Assembly (NCBI GenBank): GCA_947172645.1
Contig: CAMWBY010000006.1
Location: 1-64,000 of the forward strand
Length of the DNA: 64,000 bases
Direction: 5' to 3'
Source: an uncultured Lachnospiraceae bacterium
Lineage (GTDB): Bacteria; Bacillota; Clostridia; Lachnospirales; Lachnospiraceae
Below the pieces are notes generated by a model. That model made no database searches, was not told the origin of the DNA, and saw only the letters and a list, made by a program, of their open reading frames with translations. Numbering within the stretch: position 1 is the first letter of the stretch; every line of letters starts with the position of its first letter. This document shows positions 8,391-16,799 of this stretch, one piece after another. Both the position numbers and the translations under genes were made by a program.

Positions 8391-9617
8391 TTAGTGCTTT
8401 TTAACATATTCTGGTTTTGCCTGATTGCATAAGTAGCCTTCAATCACATCTGCTACTCTCTCACTGGCGTGTCCGTCTTCTATTACCCCATGTTTTTTCA
8501 TAAATGCATCCGCATCGGCCACATATTGTTCCGGATTAAATTTATCAATATTTTGTATCAGTTCGTCATTATTCTCAGCAATACGAAATGGCAGTTCATT
8601 CTTCTTCCACATGAGCTGTCCCCTGTTTTCTACATAAGTCTGTATATCATCTGCATACAAAAGAACAGGTATATACGCAAACAATGCATCAAAAGCACAA
8701 CTGGAATAATCCGTAATTATCAAGTCACAGGCCGCCATGACCTCACTGATATCAGGCGCCTGGCTTACATCTATCAAATCCTTATTCTCTTCATGCAAAG
8801 GCATCTTTTCCATCTTTGCGGATAATTGCGGATGCAGCCTGAGCATCACTTTCCACTGCCCGCCAAACTTCTGCCTTAGCGCTTCCACTAATCTTACAAA
8901 GTCAAGACTGGGAATATCCGCAACAACCTGCTTTTTGTTTGTTTGATTTCCTCCCCGGAATGTCGGGGCAAATAACACAAGCCTGGTTTGCAAATCTATT
9001 CCATAACGTTCCCTTATTTCCTTGTGCAGTTCATTCTTTTTATTAATCAGGCAGTCCACTCTTGGGGAGCCTGTCCGAATCGTCGGCCCATTATATAGAA
9101 GTTGTTTGGGATATGTTAAATCACAGTATTGTGAATTGGAAACAAGATAATCCGCCAATGCCGAATCCGATTCGCTTACGATGCGTGCTATCTTTGGAAA
9201 CAGATTCCCTCTGTAAAGTCCTACCGCCTTGAATCCCATACTTGCATGCCATGTCTGGATATATAACTGTTTTTTTCTCTTCACCGTCCCAAAGGGCTTT
9301 CGGTAATTATCAATCCATACATGGGCTGTTGACAGATGATAAGCCACATGAAATGGTGTATCCTGTACAACCTTGATTCCTTTAGGAAAGGGCCTTGACA
9401 CATCATGTGTAAGCCAAACAATTTCATACCCTCTATTCCTACGCTGCAGCTCTTCCACGATATATCTGGGATTACAGCAATAACCTCCGTCCCCCTCAAA
9501 AGTGGAAACAACAATTTTGTTCTCCTTGATTGGAAATAATTGCATGAGTTTAAACCGTCCGGATAACCTTTTAGCCTGCTTTTTTCTCTTTTTAATATAC
9601 TGTTCTTCCGCCGACAC
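8391..9617 (-). CDS. CDP-glycerol:glycerophosphate glycerophosphotransferase family protein (TagB/TagF-like)
   Basis: The 408-residue protein matches the glycerophosphotransferase family that builds or primes poly(glycerol-phosphate) and related polymers from CDP-glycerol at the cytoplasmic membrane. Visible family features include NKIVVSTFEGDGGYCCNPRY, YIQTWHASMGFKAVG (usually TWHG), SNSQYC, TGSPRVD, VLFAPTFRGG, MLRLHPQL and the late DLIITDYSSCAFDAL. The start is GTG at 9617 with GGAGG nine bases upstream, overlapping the HAD gene by 26 bases. This points to teichoic-acid-like or phosphoglycerol-decorated polysaccharide as the operon product. Whether it primes or polymerises is not visible. 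Confidence 0.85.
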   Translation of the reverse strand: MSAEEQYIKKRKKQAKRLSGRFKLMQLFPIKENKIVVSTFEGDGGYCCNPRYIVEELQRRNRGYEIVWLTHDVSRPFPKGIKVVQDTPFHVAYHLSTAHVWIDNYRKPFGTVKRKKQLYIQTWHASMGFKAVGLYRGNLFPKIARIVSESDSALADYLVSNSQYCDLTYPKQLLYNGPTIRTGSPRVDCLINKKNELHKEIRERYGIDLQTRLVLFAPTFRGGNQTNKKQVVADIPSLDFVRLVEALRQKFGGQWKVMLRLHPQLSAKMEKMPLHEENKDLIDVSQAPDISEVMAACDLIITDYSSCAFDALFAYIPVLLYADDIQTYVENRGQLMWKKNELPFRIAENNDELIQNIDKFNPEQYVADADAFMKKHGVIEDGHASERVADVIEGYLCNQAKPEYVKKH

Positions 9618-10320
9618 TATGTAATACCTCCGCTCTTAATTCAATCGATGAAACATCGGGGTGTGCACCTGTTCCCACCTGCATTTTTGAAAGAACAATC
9701 GGCAAGTTAGAAATCTTGTTAAGCATGACTACCGGCAAACCAATATCCTCCGGTGAGGCTTCAAATCCATATCCATAGGTAACCGGAAGGAAATCGATAT
9801 CCGCCCGTTGTGCGACGTCCATATCCTCCACTTTGTCCCCAATATAAAGCGATTCTTCCTTCCAAAAGCCGTACATTCTAATAACCAGCTCCAACTGCTC
9901 TGCTAGCCTGGCCTTATCATTCATCCGCACCGTTTCAATCATGCTATCCACGCCAAAACGTTTCAGAACCGCCTGCATTTCCCCTTCCTCCCTGTCTGTC
10001 AGAAGAAGCAGCCTGATTCTCTTCTCATTCAGAACCATTAAAGTATCTAAAGCGCCTTCATATAATTCTGCGCATTCCACATACAGCTCCTCATACGCTG
10101 CCTGGTACGCATCGACAATCCGGTATGAATCCGTTGGGGAGAGTCCATAATATGCCTTGGTAAAAATATATTTGGAGACATGGGGAAATACCCGCATTGT
10201 CTTCTCATCCGGCATCTCAAGGCCATGTGCCTTAACTGTCTTTCTATATGCCTGGAGAGTCACTTTGTCAGTATTTATCAGCGTTCCATCCGTATCAAAA
10301 ATAATCAGTTTATACATCAT
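9592..10320 (-). CDS. HAD-superfamily hydrolase (phosphoglycolate-phosphatase-like)
   Basis: The predicted product starts M-MYKLIIFDTDGTLINTD, the HAD motif I, with AGGAG six bases upstream of the ATG at 10320. Motif II is LLLLTDREEGE, and motif IV is SLYIGDKVEDMDVAQRADI. The helical cap lies between residues 20 and 90. Such enzymes remove phosphate from small metabolites; in a glycan operon it could act on a sugar or glycerol phosphate, but that is inference. It is the first gene of the minus-strand operon, directly behind the promoter at 10392-10420. Confidence 0.8.
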   Translation of the reverse strand: MMYKLIIFDTDGTLINTDKVTLQAYRKTVKAHGLEMPDEKTMRVFPHVSKYIFTKAYYGLSPTDSYRIVDAYQAAYEELYVECAELYEGALDTLMVLNEKRIRLLLLTDREEGEMQAVLKRFGVDSMIETVRMNDKARLAEQLELVIRMYGFWKEESLYIGDKVEDMDVAQRADIDFLPVTYGYGFEASPEDIGLPVVMLNKISNLPIVLSKMQVGTGAHPDVSSIELRAEVLHSVGGRTVY

Positions 10321-10391
10321 TTGTAGCTCCTGACCTGGACTTGAAATACATGTCTTGCAGTCCTTAAATCCTATCATCTTTACGCATGTTC

Positions 10392-10420
10392 AATATATCA
10401 CAGTTTGTATGGTAGGTCAA
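10392..10420 (-). promoter_or_regulatory. Sigma-A-type promoter of the glycan operon
   Basis: Reading the minus strand: TTGACC (10420-10415), a 17-base spacer, TATATT (10397-10392). It lies about 70 bases upstream of the HAD start. The near-consensus boxes and exact spacing make it the best promoter candidate for the operon. Confidence 0.65.
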
Positions 10421-10427
10421 GCAACGT

Positions 10428-10495
10428 TATTTATAACAACATTCTTTATAATAATCTCGGTTTAAGAAACACTATTTATAACAACATTCTTTATA
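10428..10495. repeat. Two 23-bp direct repeats, candidate operators in the divergent promoter region
   Basis: TATTTATAACAACATTCTTT followed by ATA occurs identically at 10428-10450 and 10473-10495, 45 bases start to start (about four helical turns). The first copy abuts the -35 box of the glycan operon promoter. The second sits upstream of a TATAAT (10525-10530) that precedes the Xre-type regulator gene. Spacing and placement suggest cooperative binding sites for that regulator. Confidence 0.6.
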
Positions 10496-10555
10496 GACAC
10501 GTTATTTCAAACTATCAAAATTACTATAATGGAACTTGCCGAGGAGGTATAAACT

Positions 10556-10777
10556 ATGGTAAGATTACGCATTCTTGAAATATTAGAAGAACAGGGAAAA
10601 TCCAGATACTGGCTGAACAAAAGAATGGAAATGCATTATGTTTCCTTCAAAAATATGATTGAAAACAGCACAACTTCCATTCATTTCGAAACACTCGATA
10701 AATTGAGCACTCTGCTTGATGTGCCTGTAGGTGACCTTTTTGAGAAAACTGATGATAAGAATCCTGACAACAAATAG
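10556..10777 (+). CDS. Small Xre/Cro-type helix-turn-helix regulator
   Basis: The 73-residue protein is almost entirely an HTH_3/HTH_26 domain: RILEILEEQGKSRYWLNKRM (helices 1-2), SFKNMIENSTTSIHFETLD (recognition region) and KLSTLLDVPVGDLFEKTDD. Such short regulators act as dimeric repressors or activators. The start ATG follows GAGGAGG, and a TATAAT lies at 10525-10530. It is transcribed divergently from the glycan operon across two identical 23-bp repeats, so control of that operon and of itself is the natural hypothesis. A hairpin follows the stop directly. Confidence 0.8.
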   Translation: MVRLRILEILEEQGKSRYWLNKRMEMHYVSFKNMIENSTTSIHFETLDKLSTLLDVPVGDLFEKTDDKNPDNK

Positions 10778-10809
10778 TTTGAGGCTCCTGATGGATTTGG
10801 AGCCTCAAA
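10778..10809 (+). terminator. Hairpin after the HTH regulator
   Basis: An 11-bp perfect stem (TTTGAGGCTCC / GGAGCCTCAAA) with a 10-base loop begins right after the TAG stop. The following GTGTTTCG is a poor U-run, so termination efficiency is uncertain. Confidence 0.6.
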
Positions 10810-11021
10810 GTGTTTCGCCGAGGATATACGAATGAATAGATATTAAATAGATACTGTTATTTAACAAAGTTTACTATATTAGTAATTGTTTTTTCAATAA
10901 AACTATATCGATAAATCAATAAACAATTGTTATTAACACCGATTCAGGCTTTCCATGTCATAGCTGCTTTCTATGCATTCTCTCACTTCCCGCCAGAGTC
11001 TTTCATTTCCGCCGCTCCCAT

Positions 11022-11747
11022 ATGTTTAAAAATCTTCACATGAATTACAACTTGACAGGCAGAAGTTTCCATAATAATGCCATCGGCAAATCCACCCTGC
11101 TATCCATCATAGCCGGCCTGCTTGCCCCGGAAGAAGGCGCTTTATATTATAAAGGCAGGCTGCTTGCCGAGTGTGCGCCGGATGACAGTGTAAAAATCGG
11201 CTATATGCTGCAGCGCGACCATCTGTTTGAATGGCGCACTATCTACCAGAATGTCATCCTGGGACTTGAATTGAACCATGCCCTCAGCAGCGAAAACCGC
11301 GACTATGTCCTAAAACTTCTTGAAGATTACGGCCTGTCCGCTTTTAAAGACAAAAAGCCTTCCGAATTATCCGGCGGCATGCGCCAGCGCGCCGCCCTGA
11401 TACGAACCATGGCAATCCACCCGGACCTTCTTCTTTTAGATGAGCCGTTTAGCGCACTGGATTCCCAGACAAGGCTTGACGTCTCCGCGGACATCGCGCA
11501 GATTATCCGAAAAACAGGCAAGACCGCCATCTTAATCACCCATGACCTGCCGGAAGCCATCACCCTTGCCGACCGTGTCCTGGTCCTGTCCAAAAGACCT
11601 GCATGTATCAAGTGCGAGATGCCCATCCATTTCTCTGTTGACCGCCATGACCCGATAGCAATCAGGAATACTACGGAATACCAACTCTATTTCAATCATT
11701 TGTGGGAGGTATTGACGAATGAACAGTCTGTTTTCCAACCGACCTGA
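11022..11747 (+). pseudogene. Remnant ATPase of a nitrate/sulfonate/taurine-type ABC importer (damaged Walker A region)
   Basis: From IGKSTLLSIIAGLLAPEEG onward this is a typical SsuB/TauB-like ATPase: a Q-loop region IGYMLQRDHLFEWRT, signature LSGGMRQRAALIRT, Walker B LLLLDEPFSALD and the H-loop ITHD. The start of the domain is wrong. The first 24 residues run MFKNLHMNYNLTGRSFHNNA directly into IGKST. The first Gly of the GxxxxGK[ST] loop is replaced by His, and the roughly 20 residues normally between strand 1 and the P-loop are missing. No ribosome site is seen before the ATG. An internal deletion is the simplest reading. The gene overlaps the permease gene by 29 bases. No substrate-binding protein gene is nearby. 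Confidence 0.65.
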
Positions 11748-12540
11748 CAACATATCCGCCAATCAATACGCATACCTAAAAGCTCATTGGCATCACCACC
11801 ATATGGTCAGTCTTGCCCGAGTGCTCTTGATTGCCGCATTCCTAAGCCTGTGGGAGCTGGCTGCAAGAAAACAGTGGATAGATACTTTCTTTTTCAGCAG
11901 CCCCGGCGGTATCGTGTCTTATCTATATCAAATGTTTCTGGACCATTCCTTTTTTACCCACACAGGCATCACGCTCCTTGAAACCATAGCAAGTTTTCTC
12001 CTGGTCACACTACTTGGCCTGCTCGCCGCCACGCTCCTGTGGTACGTGGGCAGTCTGGCCGAAATCCTGGAGCCTTATCTGGTCATTCTCAATTCCCTGC
12101 CTAAATCGGCACTGGCGCCTCTGTTAATCGTATGGTTAGGCACAGGCACAAACACCATTATTGTGGCAGGCATCTCTGTCGCTATCTTCGGCTCCGTCAT
12201 CAGCCTGTACACCGGTTTCAGTCAGGCGGACCCGGAAATGCTCAAACTCATCTACACTCTCGGCGGCAGCCGCAAAGACGCCCTGTTCAAAGTCATCCTT
12301 CCAAGCAGCATCCCTTTAATCTTGAGCAATATGAAAGTCAATATCGGGCTGTCTCTGGTGGGCGTCATTATCGGAGAATTCCTGGCTGCCAGACGCGGAC
12401 TCGGATATCTGATTATCTATGGCTCGCAGGTGTTCAGGCGATGGGCGCAAGTGACAAAACCATCACAAAAACCTGCGCCCCGTTACCAAGGCGCAGGTTC
12501 CATATTCACTTCCGGGCTAACCCCAGTATGCAATTGGTAG
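11719..12540 (+). pseudogene. Remnant permease of the same ABC importer, C-terminus lost
   Basis: Residues about 30-240 are a SsuC/TauC-type permease. They have several membrane segments (VLLIAAFLSLWELAA, ITLLETIASFLLVTLLGLLA) and the cytoplasmic EAA-like loop around LIYTLGGSRKDALFKVILPSSIPLIL. Family members continue GLGYLIIYGSQVF with one or two more membrane helices. Here the sequence turns into RRWAQVTKPSQKPAPRY and other non-membrane residues, inside a GC-rich hairpin, and ends. This looks like a deletion or frameshift that removed the last helix. Together with the ATPase damage and the absence of a binding protein, the transporter is probably dead. Confidence 0.65.
12470..12499. terminator. 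GC-rich hairpin at the 3' end of the ABC remnant
   Basis: AACCTGCGCC (12470-12479) pairs with GGCGCAGGTT (12490-12499) around a 10-base loop. It lies inside the out-of-family tail of the permease remnant, between convergent genes, without a clear U-run. Confidence 0.45.
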
Positions 12541-12548
12541 ATGACACA

Positions 12549-12980
12549 CTAGTGAAGACCCAGACTGTCCCCTGTCATCGTACTGATTCCATTCTCCTCA
12601 AGAACTGACGCCAATTTATCTGTGTCCGCCACACGGAAAATCATACATGCCTGCCCGTCCTTTTGTCCGAAAACAGAATACATATACTCCACGTCAATTC
12701 CCGCACGGGAAATCACGCCGAGAACTTGACTTAAGCCGCCGGGCGTATCCGAGACCGCCACGCCCACCACCGGGGTCATGGTCAGGATAAAACCTTGTTC
12801 CAACAAGATGGAAGACGCCTTTGACGCATCATCCACAATCAGCCTAAGCACGCCGTAATCCGCCGTCTCGGCAATATTAATCGCCCGCATATTCACCTGG
12901 TTCTGTGAGAGAATATTGGTGATATCCGCAAGCTGCCCCGCCTTATTTTCCAAAAAAACTGAAATTTGAGGTATTGTCAT
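12549..12980 (-). CDS. Tandem ACT-domain protein
   Basis: Two ACT domains fill the protein: residues about 4-68 (ISVFLENKAGQLADITNILS, MRAINIAETADYGVLRLIV) and 70-140 (VVGVAVSDTPGGLSQVLGVI, AGIDVEYMYSVF). The start is placed at the ATG at 12980 after GGAGA; the ATG at 12992 lies before that site. Such 140-residue ACT proteins occur next to phenylacetate-CoA ligase and indolepyruvate oxidoreductase genes in anaerobes. They are thought to sense amino acids, probably aromatic or branched-chain ones. It is the last gene of the arylacetate operon. The ligand is inference. Confidence 0.85.
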   Translation of the reverse strand: MTIPQISVFLENKAGQLADITNILSQNQVNMRAINIAETADYGVLRLIVDDASKASSILLEQGFILTMTPVVGVAVSDTPGGLSQVLGVISRAGIDVEYMYSVFGQKDGQACMIFRVADTDKLASVLEENGISTMTGDSLGLH

Positions 12981-13073
12981 ATTTTTCTCCATTTCTGCGC
13001 TGCTTTTATCTTGGCTTTGCTGAGATTCGCATCAACGAGTTTGTGGCAAGCAACGCGCAGACACAAATCTCGC

Positions 13074-13097
13074 GATTGAAAATTTTAATTTTCAATC
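13074..13097. other. 24-bp palindrome between paaK and the ACT gene
   Basis: GATTGAAAATT and AATTTTCAATC form 11-bp arms around a two-base centre. It lies in the 132-base spacer and is AT-rich, so it could be an mRNA processing hairpin or a protein site; there is no U-run typical of a terminator. Confidence 0.5.
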
Positions 13098-13112
13098 TAT
13101 TCTCCCTTCCAT

Positions 13113-14411
13113 CTAAATTTTACGCTTGTCTATGACGCGAACTGCCTTGCCTTCGCTTCTTGTGATGGACTTGGGCGCCACAAGACGTACCTTCGCATAA
13201 ATACCCAACATAGCCTTGAGTGCCGACACAAGCCCTTTCTCCATCTCTGTAATCTTGCCCAGATTATCGGAGAAGTTCTCGCTCGTCATCTCCACCATCA
13301 CCTCAATCGTATCGGAATTATTGATACGGTCCACAATAATCTGATAATTTGCAGGATATCCCTGTTCCAAAAGAACTGTCTCGATCTGGGACGGGAACAC
13401 ATTGACGCCTTTGACAATCAGCATATCGTCACTTCTGCCCATAGGCTTACTCATCTTAATATGGGTACGGCCGCAGGAACACTTTTCCCTGGTAAGTATA
13501 CAAATGTCCCTGGTGCGGTAACGCAGAAGCGGGAACGCTTCTTTTGTGATAGCGGTAAACACCAACTCTCCTTTACTGCCTTCCGGAAGAACCTCTCCCG
13601 TATCCGGGTCAATAATTTCGGCGATGAAATGGTCTTCGTTAATATGCATACCTGTCTGTTCACTGCACTCGAAGGCAACGCCGGGACCGCTTGTCTCCGT
13701 CAGCCCGTAAATGTCGTACGCCTTAATCCCAAGCTTGTTCTGGATGTCCTGACGCATCTCTTCACTCCATGCCTCCGCGCCGAAGATTCCGGCTTTCAGC
13801 TTAATCTTATCCCGCAGTCCACGCTCATGGATGCTCTCCGCCAGAAACGCCGCATAAGAAGGCGTACAGCAAAGGATGGTGGCCTCCAAATCCACCATAA
13901 ACTGCAATTGGCGGTCCGTGTTGCCCGAAGACATGGGAAGCGTCAGACAGCCCACTTTATGGCTGCCGCCGTTGAGGCCGGGCCCTCCCGTAAAAAGGCC
14001 GTAACCGTAACAGACATGGCAGACGTCCTCGTCGGTGCCTCCCGCCGCCATAATCGCACGGGCGCAGCAGTCTTCCCACAAATCGACGTCGTGCTGGGTG
14101 TAAAACGCCACAACCCTGCGCCCGGTGGTGCCGGACGTGGACTGGATACGCACACAGTCCTTAAGAGGCTTTGCAAGCAGGCCGTATGGATAAGCCTCCC
14201 TCAAATCGTCTTTCGTCAAAAAGGGCAGCTTGTGCAAATCCTCAACGCTTTGGATGTCCGCGGGCGTAACCCCCTTCCCCTCCATCTTTGCGCGATAGTA
14301 GGGTACATTGTCCCACACATGCCGTACCTGCTTCACCAAACGTTCATTCTGCCATGCAAGAATCTGCTCTCTGTCCGCAGTCTCAATTTCTTGTTGGTAA
14401 TACCGTTCCAT
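13113..14411 (-). CDS. paaK: Phenylacetate-CoA ligase
   Basis: An AMP-forming acyl-CoA ligase of the PaaK family, which activates phenylacetate or related arylacetates with ATP and CoA (or runs in reverse to make ATP). The ATG at 14411 is chosen because AGGAT lies upstream. It gives 432 residues, normal for the family. Motifs: P-loop-like IQSTSGTTGRRVVAFYT (about residue 90), AYDIYGLTETSGPGVAFEC (about 230), LRYRTRDIC and PMGRSDDMLIVKGVNVFPSQ, with a C-terminal lid containing the conserved Lys of SEGKAVRV. It lies 19 bases after iorB. In amino-acid-fermenting anaerobes this ligase pairs with IorAB, converting the arylacetyl-CoA formed to the free acid with ATP gain, or the reverse. Confidence 0.9.
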   Translation of the reverse strand: MERYYQQEIETADREQILAWQNERLVKQVRHVWDNVPYYRAKMEGKGVTPADIQSVEDLHKLPFLTKDDLREAYPYGLLAKPLKDCVRIQSTSGTTGRRVVAFYTQHDVDLWEDCCARAIMAAGGTDEDVCHVCYGYGLFTGGPGLNGGSHKVGCLTLPMSSGNTDRQLQFMVDLEATILCCTPSYAAFLAESIHERGLRDKIKLKAGIFGAEAWSEEMRQDIQNKLGIKAYDIYGLTETSGPGVAFECSEQTGMHINEDHFIAEIIDPDTGEVLPEGSKGELVFTAITKEAFPLLRYRTRDICILTREKCSCGRTHIKMSKPMGRSDDMLIVKGVNVFPSQIETVLLEQGYPANYQIIVDRINNSDTIEVMVEMTSENFSDNLGKITEMEKGLVSALKAMLGIYAKVRLVAPKSITRSEGKAVRVIDKRKI

Positions 14412-14430
14412 CTGTTTATCCTCCAATCTA

Positions 14431-15006
14431 CTATGATGCACTCTGCCCTAACGCAAACGCTTTCTTATTTAATTCCAGGAATTTGGGCGGCACACTGTGC
14501 TCGATGGTGTCCATCCACTCCTCGTCCGTAAATTCAAAATGTTTGGCCAGCCTGCCCATAAGCACCAGGTTCACGGCCTTGCTGCTCCCTGCTTCTTCGG
14601 CAAGCGCAAGCGCGTCAAGGGCATCCACATTGATGCCGAGCGCCCTCATTTTTTCTTCCAGATTCTCCGGATAAGCCGCCATGCCCGCAATCACCGGCAT
14701 TGGATTAATCTGCTGGCTGTTGACGATAATCCTTCCTCCCGGCTTTAAAAATTCCGTATACCGTGCCGCCTCCAAAAGCTCAAAGGAGAGAATACAGTCC
14801 GCCTGCCCTTTATCTATAATGGGAGAAAAGACCCTGTCGCCCCAACGGACATAAGTGACAACGCTGCCGCCCCGCTGGCTCATACCGTGCACCTCGCTGA
14901 CTTTCACATCAAACCCTTTGCCAAGAAGCAAACGTCCCAGAAGCTTGCTGGCAAGCAGAGTGCCCTGTCCGCCCACGCCCACAATCATAATGTTTTTTGT
15001 TTCCAT
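14431..15006 (-). CDS. iorB: Indolepyruvate ferredoxin oxidoreductase, beta (gamma-domain) subunit
   Basis: The 191-residue subunit carries the POR/KOR gamma domain: NIMIVGVGGQGTLLASKLLG at the N-terminus, VSEVHGMSQRGGSVVTYVRW and VNLVLMGRLAKHF. With IorA it oxidatively decarboxylates aryl-2-oxoacids (indolepyruvate, phenylpyruvate, hydroxyphenylpyruvate) to aryl-CoA thioesters and reduces ferredoxin in the cytoplasm. Its ribosome site AAGGAGG lies inside the last codons of iorA, and the start is 8 bases after the iorA stop, so the two are translationally linked. Length is normal. Confidence 0.92.
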   Translation of the reverse strand: METKNIMIVGVGGQGTLLASKLLGRLLLGKGFDVKVSEVHGMSQRGGSVVTYVRWGDRVFSPIIDKGQADCILSFELLEAARYTEFLKPGGRIIVNSQQINPMPVIAGMAAYPENLEEKMRALGINVDALDALALAEEAGSSKAVNLVLMGRLAKHFEFTDEEWMDTIEHSVPPKFLELNKKAFALGQSAS

Positions 15007-15014
15007 ATCTATCC

Positions 15015-16754
15015 CTATGCCTCCTTACAACCTAGTGCCCCAAATTTGCAAAGCTGCTCGCAGACCCCGCAGCCCACACAGAGCGTCGCGTCGATTTTTG
15101 CCTTGCCGTCCACCATGCTTATGGCAGGACACCCAATATTCATACACGCTTTACACCCTTTGCACTTCTCCGTGTCGGAACAAATCGGCCCCGGATGTTT
15201 CACGTATTTTAACAGTGCGCACGGACGGCGGGAAATAATAACAGAAGGTTCGTTCGCCGCAAGCTCTTCTCTTACTGCCGCCTCACATACCTCCATGTCA
15301 TAGGGGTCCACGACTCTCACCCGTCTGATTCCCACGGCATGACACAGAGTCTCCAAGTCAATCTTCGTACAAGGGTCGCCTTTCAGGTTATAACCTGTGG
15401 TAGGATTCTGCTGATGTCCCGTCATTCCCGTGATGGAATTATCCAATATAATTACCGTGGCATTGGATTCATTGTAGGCGATATTAATAAGCCCCGTTAC
15501 GCCGGAATGGATAAAAGTAGAATCCCCGATAACCGCCACGCTTCTCCCCGCGCTCTCCTCATCGCCCGCTTTGACAAATCCATGAAGACCGGAAACGGAA
15601 GCGCCCATGCATATGGTAGTGTCGATGGCCCCAAGAGGAGCCACCGCGCCCAATGTATAGCACCCGATATCGCCAAGCACCGTAAGGTTTAATTTTTTCA
15701 GGACATAGAAGATACTGCGGTGCGGACAGCCTGCGCACATCACCGGAGGCCTTGCGGGAATGTTTTCTTCCAGGGAATCTCCTGTCTGTACTTTCCCTCC
15801 CAGTTTTTCCTTCACCAGGTTCTGACTCAGCTCTCCGATATCGGAAAACAGCTCTTTTCCCAACACGGAAAGTCCCAGATTCTTGCAGTGCGCCTCGATA
15901 AAGCCATCCAACTCCTCTACCACCGCAAGCTTGTCGACAGACGCCGCAAAATCCCTGATTTTCTGTTCCGGCATCGGCCAAATCATCCCCAGTTTCAAAA
16001 CCGGATAAGTATCCCCGAAAGCCTCTTTCACATACTGGTAGCAGGTGGAAGAAGTGACAATGCCCAAAGACATGTCTTCGCCTTTTTCAACCCGGTTGAT
16101 TTTGGCTGTCTCCGCCCAGGCCGTCAACGCTTTGGTACGCGCCTCCACCACCGGATGGCGTTTCTTCGCATTGGCCGGCATCATAATATATTTTGCAGGG
16201 TTTTTCTCATATTTCTTCTGTGCCGGAAGCATCCGCTCGCCCGGCTCGACAACGCTCTGGGAATGGCTCACGCGGGTACACATTTTGATAAGAACCGCCG
16301 TATCGTACTCCTCGGAAAGCTCATAAGCAAGTTTCGCAAAGGAAAGCGCTTCCGCAGAATCAGACGGCTCCAGCATAGGAATCTTCGCCGCCTTGGCGTA
16401 ATGCCTCGAGTCCTGTTCGTTCTGGGAACTGTGCATCCCTGCGTCATCGGCCACGCCGATAACCAATCCCGCGTTCACTCCCGTATAAGATATCGTAAAA
16501 AGCGGATCCGCCGCCACATTTAAACCTACGTGTTTCATCGCGCAGAAACTTCTCTTCCCCGTCAGGCAAGCGCCAAACGCCGCCTCGAGAGCTACCTTCT
16601 CGTTCGGCGCCCACTCTGCATACAGCTCCTCATACTTCGCCGCACACTCGGTAATCTCCGTGCTGGGCGTGCCTGGATAACTGGATACAAAACAGCAGCC
16701 CGCCTCGTAAAGACCTCTGGCAACCGCCTCGTTGCCAAGCATCAGTGTTTTCAT
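15015..16754 (-). CDS. iorA: Indolepyruvate ferredoxin oxidoreductase, alpha subunit
   Basis: The 579-residue catalytic subunit has the expected order. The pyrimidine-binding domain comes first (GNEAVARGLYEAGCCFVSSYPGTPSTEI), then TPP-binding motifs around residues 350-450 (MCAGCPHRSIFYVLKKL, GDIGCYTLG, AVIGDSTFIHSGVTGL, ILDNSITGMTGHQ). The C-terminal two-cluster ferredoxin domain has CKGCKACMNIGCP and CVGCGVCEQLCKFGAL. It uses TPP and 4Fe-4S clusters to convert aryl-2-oxoacids plus CoA to aryl-CoA, CO2 and reduced ferredoxin. It lies 45 bases after the symporter gene. All cluster cysteines appear present. Confidence 0.95.
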   Translation of the reverse strand: MKTLMLGNEAVARGLYEAGCCFVSSYPGTPSTEITECAAKYEELYAEWAPNEKVALEAAFGACLTGKRSFCAMKHVGLNVAADPLFTISYTGVNAGLVIGVADDAGMHSSQNEQDSRHYAKAAKIPMLEPSDSAEALSFAKLAYELSEEYDTAVLIKMCTRVSHSQSVVEPGERMLPAQKKYEKNPAKYIMMPANAKKRHPVVEARTKALTAWAETAKINRVEKGEDMSLGIVTSSTCYQYVKEAFGDTYPVLKLGMIWPMPEQKIRDFAASVDKLAVVEELDGFIEAHCKNLGLSVLGKELFSDIGELSQNLVKEKLGGKVQTGDSLEENIPARPPVMCAGCPHRSIFYVLKKLNLTVLGDIGCYTLGAVAPLGAIDTTICMGASVSGLHGFVKAGDEESAGRSVAVIGDSTFIHSGVTGLINIAYNESNATVIILDNSITGMTGHQQNPTTGYNLKGDPCTKIDLETLCHAVGIRRVRVVDPYDMEVCEAAVREELAANEPSVIISRRPCALLKYVKHPGPICSDTEKCKGCKACMNIGCPAISMVDGKAKIDATLCVGCGVCEQLCKFGALGCKEA

Positions 16755-16799
16755 ATGTAAATCCTCCTACCTAAATCTGATATGCACTCCGAAAGTACA

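Noticed and set aside
13461..14531. Long plus-strand open frame opposite paaK
   Set aside because: Fully antisense to a clear gene, no ribosome site, composition reflects the GC-rich third positions of paaK.
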